From assembly GCA_944391275.1 (NCBI GenBank), contig CALXSZ010000086.1, positions 1 through 11,172 of the forward strand: a stretch of DNA of 11,172 bases. The letters are read 5' to 3'. This document shows positions 7,164-11,172 of this stretch, piece after piece (position 1 is the stretch's first letter; each line of letters opens with the position of its first letter). Both the position numbers and the translations under genes were made by a program. The notes under the pieces are model-generated. The model made no database searches, was not told the DNA's origin, and saw nothing but the letters and a program-made list of their open reading frames with translations. This DNA comes from an uncultured Syntrophomonadaceae bacterium. GTDB lineage: Bacteria > Bacillota > Syntrophomonadia > Syntrophomonadales > Syntrophomonadaceae.

Positions 7164-7787
7164 TTATTCATGCCTTCCGTTCCATTTTTCTTTAAACTTG
7201 GAAAAATACGCTTTAATTTGTTGAATTGTTTCTTCTTTTGAACCCATATTATTGATAATCCGATCCGCTTTGCGAGCTTTCTCATCCAAATCCATCTGTG
7301 CAGCAAGACGCTGCACAGCCGCCGTGTAACTGCATTGGTCACGATTCATCAACCGTTTAATTTGACACGTTCGATCCACCCACACAACCCAAATCTCCTG
7401 GAATATTTTTTGTTCATCCAAATGAATCTCATATAGCAACGGAATTTCTTCCACGATGATTCCACGCGGGTTTTCTTCAGCAAATTCCTGAACCCGCCGA
7501 TGGGTTTCCTGTAAAATAATGGGATGCATAAGCGCGTTTAGCTGTTTTAATTTTTCCGGATTGGAAAAAACAATTTCTCCTAAACGTTTTCGATCAATCT
7601 GTTGATTTTCCTGCAAAACAGGTTTCCCAAATGCTTGGATAATTCTATCCCAGGCTAATTTCCCAGGTTCCATACATTCATGGGCAACTTGATCCGTATT
7701 AATAATATGCGCTCCTAAATCTCGTAATGTTTCCGTTACCGTGCTTTTCCCACTCGCAATTCCACCCGTGAGCCCAATGATCTTCAT
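7164..7787 (-). CDS. coaE: Dephospho-CoA kinase
   Basis: CoaE phosphorylates the 3'-OH of the ribose of dephospho-CoA with ATP, the last step of coenzyme A synthesis. The 207-residue protein is of family length. It shows the P-loop GGIASGKS at 8-15, the NTDQVAHE segment with D32 at 30-37, the HPIIL segment (about 88-92), and EEIPLLYE in the CoA-domain region. Near the C-terminus is the lid/adenine region with KARKADRIINNMGS, where the family has the R-ADxVIxNxG motif. The ATG at 7785-7787 has a GAGG site seven bases upstream. It lies after ytaF as in the Bacillus mutM-ytaF-coaE order. Confidence 0.96.
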   Translation of the reverse strand: MKIIGLTGGIASGKSTVTETLRDLGAHIINTDQVAHECMEPGKLAWDRIIQAFGKPVLQENQQIDRKRLGEIVFSNPEKLKQLNALMHPIILQETHRRVQEFAEENPRGIIVEEIPLLYEIHLDEQKIFQEIWVVWVDRTCQIKRLMNRDQCSYTAAVQRLAAQMDLDEKARKADRIINNMGSKEETIQQIKAYFSKFKEKWNGRHE

Positions 7788-7819
7788 GTACGAACCTCAT
7801 TTACTTTCATTTGTTTTCA

Positions 7820-7852
7820 ATGTATTTAAAATGTATTTAAAATGTATTTTAT
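7820..7852. repeat. 11-bp AT-rich tandem repeat, nearly three copies
   Basis: The unit ATGTATTTAAA occurs at 7820-7830 and 7831-7841, followed by a degenerate third copy at 7842-7852. It fills the second half of the 61-bp gap between ytaF and coaE and overlaps the last codon and stop of ytaF. No hairpin or factor site is evident, and simple slippage expansion is the plainest explanation. Confidence 0.75.
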
Positions 7853-8484
7853 AAAAATTGCGTCATCGCCAGAAGTAAAAAAATCGTCCCCGTTAACAAC
7901 GAAGTGGCGCAGCGTCCACTTTTTTTCCCGACCCGGCTGCCTGCTTTTAAGCCGCCGCGCATCGCAAAGAAACTAATCAGGCAAACACTTAGGACCGTTA
8001 ACCATATAGGGAACCCTCCTAAAGCTATCCCCACTCCGGCTCCAAAAGAATCCAATGCCAAAGCGAGTCCTAAAAGACCGGCTTCTTTCCCGCTAATTAC
8101 ACCGGAAGCGTCTTTATCGGCTGTTTCAGGCGACTGCCAAATGTGAATAATAACCCCTAAAGGACGGATTTGAAAAGATAATAGCGGTTCACTGCAATCC
8201 CGCCGTCGAGCGCACAAGTATTCTCTTAAGCCCTGTAAAAAGAAAAAAGCAGCGATAAGAATCAACAGAACAGCGCCGACAACATGGGCCGTGCTCGCTT
8301 CAATAATGGTTCCGACTCCTTTGCCAAAAAACATGGAAACGAGAATCGCAAAGCCCGATGCAAGAACAATAATAATCTGCGATAGCAGGGGAATACGAAT
8401 CAAACGTACCCCACAGGCCATACCGGCAATAAAACCATCAAAACTGACCGCTCCGGCAAAAAGCAAAATTTTTATCATTTCCAA
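7849..8484 (-). CDS. ytaF: YtaF family membrane protein (MntP-like; sporulation-associated family)
   Basis: YtaF proteins are polytopic membrane proteins related to the manganese exporter MntP and are often annotated as sporulation membrane protein YtaF. The transport substrate is not established. This protein has about six hydrophobic segments arranged as two related halves. The family repeat is visible as AVSFDGFIAGMACG in the first half and LALDSFGAGVGIALGG in the second, each with an acidic residue inside the membrane. The two halves are joined by a cytoplasmic loop carrying the family hallmark PETADKDASGVISGKEA. The start is uncertain: TTG 8484 lies ten bases after an AAGGA site, ATG 8478 is 16 bases from it, and TTG 8502 overlaps the stop of a possible mini-ORF. 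The position between mutM and coaE matches B. subtilis, supporting the name. Confidence 0.88.
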   Translation of the reverse strand: MEMIKILLFAGAVSFDGFIAGMACGVRLIRIPLLSQIIIVLASGFAILVSMFFGKGVGTIIEASTAHVVGAVLLILIAAFFFLQGLREYLCARRRDCSEPLLSFQIRPLGVIIHIWQSPETADKDASGVISGKEAGLLGLALALDSFGAGVGIALGGFPIWLTVLSVCLISFFAMRGGLKAGSRVGKKSGRCATSLLTGTIFLLLAMTQFL

Positions 8485-8587
8485 ATCAATCACGTCCTTC
8501 AAAACAAATTTTTCTTCTTTACTTTATGAACCGATTGTTTTGAAGGTGAAAGCGGCATTTTTCCTTTTTATGGGAATAAATATAAAA

Positions 8588-9394
8588 TTATTTTTGACAC
8601 AGAGGGCAATAGCAACTGCTCCGTTGAGCAATTCGTATCCTCTCCAAAGGGGTTCCACAATTCGGACAAGGCTCGCCACCTTTTCCATAAACCTTTAAGA
8701 AAGCCTGAAAAGCCCCTTTTTGATTCAGTCCATCTCGATAATCTCGAAACGTTGTCCCTTTTAAAGCCAAGCTGGCTTGCAAAACTTCCACAATTTTTTG
8801 TTGCAAAATTCGCCATTCCGCTACCGTGAGGGTTCGAGCGGCCCGTGATGGATGGATACCGGCAGCAAATAACGATTCGTCTGCATAAATATTGCCTAAC
8901 CCAGCAATAAACGTCTGATCCAGAAGCATTTGTTTTATCGATATATTGCGTTTCCGGGCTTTTTCCCATAGAAATTCAGCTTGAAATTGTACATCAAACG
9001 GCTCAATACCCAACTTTTGTACATTTTCCGTCCTTCCTTCTGTAAACCATAGTCCTCCAAATCGACGTGGATCATAAAAAATCAACGTTTCTTTATTTTC
9101 TAATACAGCAACCATATGAACATGTTTAATTTGTTGTTCGTTTGAATCATGGCTTTTCCATAAACGTCCACTCATCCCCAAGTGAATCGTCAAATAGCGA
9201 TTATTAGGAAAAACAAATTCCAAATATTTTCCGCGGCGTTCAATTGCTACGCAAGAATTCCCCTCCAATTTTTGAGGATCAAATGTTTTTTCCCGTATAA
9301 TATCCTCTCTGAAAAACGAAAATTTCAAAAAACGCTGTCCAACACAGTCTGCTAAAGATCGTCGTATAGTTTCTATTTCTGGTAATTCTGGCAT
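8588..9394 (-). CDS. mutM: Formamidopyrimidine-DNA glycosylase (8-oxoguanine repair)
   Basis: MutM/Fpg excises 8-oxoguanine and formamidopyrimidines and nicks the abasic site. The 268-residue protein opens MPELPEIETIRRSL, where the proline exposed after Met removal is the catalytic nucleophile and the next Glu is also catalytic. This requires the start at 9392-9394, even though the frame is open further up; AAGGTG lies nine bases before it. Other motifs are the beta-hairpin lysine RRGKYL (K56), HLGMSGRL at 71-78, DPRRFGGL at 108-115, and the helix-two-turns-helix LLDQTFIAGLGNIYADES at 157-174. The C-terminal zinc finger has cysteines at 243, 246, 263 and 266 with the DNA-binding arginine in AQRSS. 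It heads the mutM-ytaF run, with its own promoter just upstream. Confidence 0.97.
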   Translation of the reverse strand: MPELPEIETIRRSLADCVGQRFLKFSFFREDIIREKTFDPQKLEGNSCVAIERRGKYLEFVFPNNRYLTIHLGMSGRLWKSHDSNEQQIKHVHMVAVLENKETLIFYDPRRFGGLWFTEGRTENVQKLGIEPFDVQFQAEFLWEKARKRNISIKQMLLDQTFIAGLGNIYADESLFAAGIHPSRAARTLTVAEWRILQQKIVEVLQASLALKGTTFRDYRDGLNQKGAFQAFLKVYGKGGEPCPNCGTPLERIRIAQRSSCYCPLCQK

Positions 9395-9419
9395 GTCGTT
9401 GAACACCTTCTTTCGTTTC

Positions 9420-9449
9420 ATTATAGCGTGAAAAGCCTACACATGTCAT
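9420..9449 (-). promoter_or_regulatory. Sigma-70-type promoter of mutM
   Basis: On the minus strand a perfect TATAAT -10 (9420-9425) lies 18 bases after ATGACA (9444-9449), a 5 of 6 match to the -35 consensus. Transcription should begin near 9412, leaving a leader of about 20 bases with the AAGGTG site before the ATG at 9394. An upstream in-frame ATG at 9421 falls inside the -10 box, which independently excludes it as the translation start. Confidence 0.8.
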
Positions 9450-9560
9450 ATTTTTCATCGATTTTTCTTGCAAATATTAAACAAACTGACAAACTATTCA
9501 TTATATTTTATAAAATATTCTTTTCATATTAATAATCCACAAATTCTACATAGATCTTTT

Positions 9561-9599
9561 AAAAAAACAAGAGGTATAGCCAAACTATACCTCTTGTTT
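9561..9599 (-). terminator. Intrinsic terminator after etfA
   Basis: A perfect 15-bp inverted repeat (9565-9579 with 9585-9599) encloses a five-base loop. Read on the minus strand it ends in a run of seven T (9561-9567, partly within the stem base). It lies about 30 bases past the etfA stop and ahead of the mutM promoter, so it ends the etfBA transcript. The reverse strand has only TTT after the stem, so bidirectional action is unlikely. Confidence 0.92.
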
Positions 9600-9628
9600 A
9601 TTATCTTATGATACAAGAAAAACCAATA

Positions 9629-10543
9629 TTATTTTTTCAAAGCATCTTTTAAAGCCGGAATAACTTTAAACATATCTCCAACCACACCAAAGTCCGTAAT
9701 CGCAAAGATCGGAGCTTCTTCATCAGTATTAATGGTAGCTACGTATTTCGAAGCGCTCATACCCGCTAAGTGCTGAATAGCGCCGGAAATACCGCAAGCA
9801 ATGTACAAGTTCGGGTTAACCGTTTTACCGGTTTGGCCAACCTGTAAGTCATGAGACATCCATCCAGCGTCAACCGCTGCACGAGAACCGCCTACAGCAG
9901 CGCCCATCATATCGGCTAAGGATTCAACCAAAGCAACTCCATCCGGTCCTTTAGCGCCACGGCCAGCGCTCACGATAACGCCTGCTTCCGTCAGATCTGG
10001 ACGAGCGGAAACAGCTGCTTCAAAACCTTTAACGGTCTGATAAACATTTGCCGGAGTATCTACTGCAGCCGGTTTTTCAACCGTTCCAGCCGCCGGATTT
10101 TCATTGGCTTCAAATACGCCCGGACGAATCGTTCCCATAACAGGAGAAGTAGTCACTTTTACAGTAGCGATAACTTTTCCGCCATAAACCGATCTTTTGA
10201 ATTCGCCTGCTGCTAAATCCATTCCGATCGCGTCTGTCGCTAAACCTAAACCCAGTTTTTGAGCTAATCTGGAAGCCATTTCTCTGCCCAGCATGGTGTG
10301 AGCAAATAATACTGTAGCCGGTTTTTCCGCTTCAATCATAGCAGCTAATTGATCTACCGGATAAACATCCGCTTCTATCACATAAACTTTATCTGCACCA
10401 TATTTCGCAACATCAGCCGCAACTGATTCCGGGCCAAATACGACTGCAGCAACTTCTCCAGCTTTTTTCGCTTCAGAGATAATTTCAAGACTTGCTTTCT
10501 TTACTTTGCCATCTTTTTGGTCGACAACAACCCATGTAGCCAT
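9629..10543 (-). CDS. etfA: Electron transfer flavoprotein alpha subunit
   Basis: EtfA carries FAD and, with EtfB, passes electrons from or to acyl-CoA dehydrogenases; in anaerobes some Etfs bifurcate electrons from NADH to ferredoxin and crotonyl-CoA. The 304-residue protein has a Rossmann-like N-terminal domain (about 1-170). Its FAD-binding C-terminal domain begins near 180: GGSRAAVDAGW at 218-228, QVGQTGKTVNPNLYIACG at 234-251, SGAIQHLAGM at 253-262, INTDEEAPIF at 271-280 and DFGVVGDMFKVIPAL at 284-298. The ATG has a strong AAGGGGGT site upstream and follows etfB by 16 bp. Its transcript ends at the hairpin at 9561-9599. Whether the pair is bifurcating cannot be decided from motifs alone; the anaerobe-like context makes it possible. 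Confidence 0.96.
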   Translation of the reverse strand: MATWVVVDQKDGKVKKASLEIISEAKKAGEVAAVVFGPESVAADVAKYGADKVYVIEADVYPVDQLAAMIEAEKPATVLFAHTMLGREMASRLAQKLGLGLATDAIGMDLAAGEFKRSVYGGKVIATVKVTTSPVMGTIRPGVFEANENPAAGTVEKPAAVDTPANVYQTVKGFEAAVSARPDLTEAGVIVSAGRGAKGPDGVALVESLADMMGAAVGGSRAAVDAGWMSHDLQVGQTGKTVNPNLYIACGISGAIQHLAGMSASKYVATINTDEEAPIFAITDFGVVGDMFKVIPALKDALKK

Positions 10544-10559
10544 TGGTTCTACCCCCTTA

Positions 10560-11172
10560 TTATTTTACTTCTACTTTAACGGTATTCAGCATCCAGTCAG
10601 CCAGCTGAGCGGCAACTTCTTCCGGTTCGCCAGTTACTTTAACGCCAGGCGCTTTTGCAGCCGGAATTTCATAGTTCACAACAACCGCTTTATTTTCAGC
10701 AGCCGCTTCTTTATTATCTACTTTCTTTTTCTTCGCCTGCATGATCCCTTTCATGGTAGGATAACGAGCCGCTTCATACCATGTAACCTGGCTGGAAATA
10801 ACTGCCGGCAGTGCTACTTCAACCGTTTGGATACCGCCATCCGCTTCGCAGGTGCAAGTTGCTTTTCCATCTGCAACTTCCAAACCAATGATTACGTTAA
10901 CATTCGGCCAACCTAAAATGTCAGCAATACGGGTCGGAACTTGGGAAGAACCATCATCAGAAGCCATGTGTCCTGCTAATACTAAGCCCGGAGCTTCTTC
11001 TTTAATGACTTCTGCCAAAGCTACCGCTCTTGCATATTCGTCCGCATCCGCATCCTGAGCAATAAATACCGCACGATCCGCACCCATAGCCAAAGCCGTA
11101 CGGATGGCGTCAACGGTTTTCGGACCGCCAGCGGATACAACAACAACTTCATCCGCTTGTCCAGCTTCTTTT
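10560..11172 (-). CDS. etfB: Electron transfer flavoprotein beta subunit, 3' part (runs off the right edge)
   Basis: About 203 C-terminal residues are present; the start and perhaps 55-60 residues lie beyond the right edge. The reading frame is open to the last base, beginning KEAGQADEVVVVSAGGPKT, so the gene does not start inside the window. The nucleotide-binding segment ASDDGSSQVPTRIADILGWPNV corresponds to the AMP or second-FAD site of the family. The EtfB signature region ALPAVISSQ, followed by ARYPTMKGIMQAKKKKVDN, is clear. The C-terminal tail APGVKVTGEPEEVAAQLADWML wraps EtfA in known structures. It is the first of the etfB-etfA pair in the usual beta-alpha order. An acyl-CoA dehydrogenase partner, if co-transcribed, must lie upstream, off the window. 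Confidence 0.95.
   Translation of the reverse strand, partial: KEAGQADEVVVVSAGGPKTVDAIRTALAMGADRAVFIAQDADADEYARAVALAEVIKEEAPGLVLAGHMASDDGSSQVPTRIADILGWPNVNVIIGLEVADGKATCTCEADGGIQTVEVALPAVISSQVTWYEAARYPTMKGIMQAKKKKVDNKEAAAENKAVVVNYEIPAAKAPGVKVTGEPEEVAAQLADWMLNTVKVEVK

Noticed and set aside
8291..8698. A 135-codon plus-strand open frame across the ytaF-mutM junction
   Set aside because: It is antisense to two well-identified genes, with composition expected of a reverse-complement frame.
9395..9421. Longer mutM with nine extra N-terminal residues from an ATG at 9421
   Set aside because: Fpg needs proline directly after the initiator Met as nucleophile, and the upstream ATG lies within the TATAAT -10 box.
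1..11172. A mobile element, defence system or CRISPR array
   Set aside because: No transposase, integrase, nuclease module, spaced repeat array or target-site duplication was seen; all genes belong to known housekeeping families.

Overview
The window reads as an ordinary housekeeping stretch of a low-to-moderate GC Firmicutes (Bacillota) chromosome. Every gene I can support lies on the minus strand, so transcription runs from high to low coordinates. The order dxs-tlyA-nadK-argR-recN is the classic Firmicutes cluster, and mutM-ytaF-coaE is the Bacillus/Clostridium-type arrangement. The ArgR, YtaF and DUF896 families point the same way. The anaerobe-like EtfB/EtfA pair beside these genes makes a Negativicutes-type or clostridial anaerobe plausible, but that is inference and I cannot name a species.

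Layout in the direction of transcription. Right edge to 9561: 3' part of etfB, then etfA, closed by a strong intrinsic terminator. 9449 to about 7849: a near-consensus promoter starts mutM (8-oxoguanine repair), followed by ytaF (membrane protein of the YtaF/MntP kind). 7787 to 6500: coaE (last step of CoA synthesis) and a membrane-anchored lytic transglycosylase. 6465 to 5032: a likely promoter, a PaaI-type hotdog thioesterase and a tightly coupled metallo-beta-lactamase-fold hydrolase. 4809 to 4579: a small DUF896 (YnzC-like) protein. 4505 to 1: dxs, tlyA, nadK, argR and the N-terminal third of recN, closely spaced and probably one operon.

The dxs-recN block mixes isoprenoid precursor synthesis (DXP synthase), RNA 2'-O-methylation (TlyA), NADP supply (NAD kinase), arginine-dependent regulation (ArgR) and recombinational repair (RecN). 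The grouping is conserved but is not one pathway. The usual partners xseA-xseB-ispA are not directly upstream of dxs; DUF896 sits there instead.

I see no mobile element, tRNA, rRNA, CRISPR array, prophage gene or recognisable riboswitch, and no evidence of a new multi-gene system. The details worth a second look are small: three short tandem duplications in gene leaders (one duplicates a ribosome-binding site plus ATG), several non-ATG starts with good Shine-Dalgarno sites, and a possible 19-codon leader ORF before ytaF.
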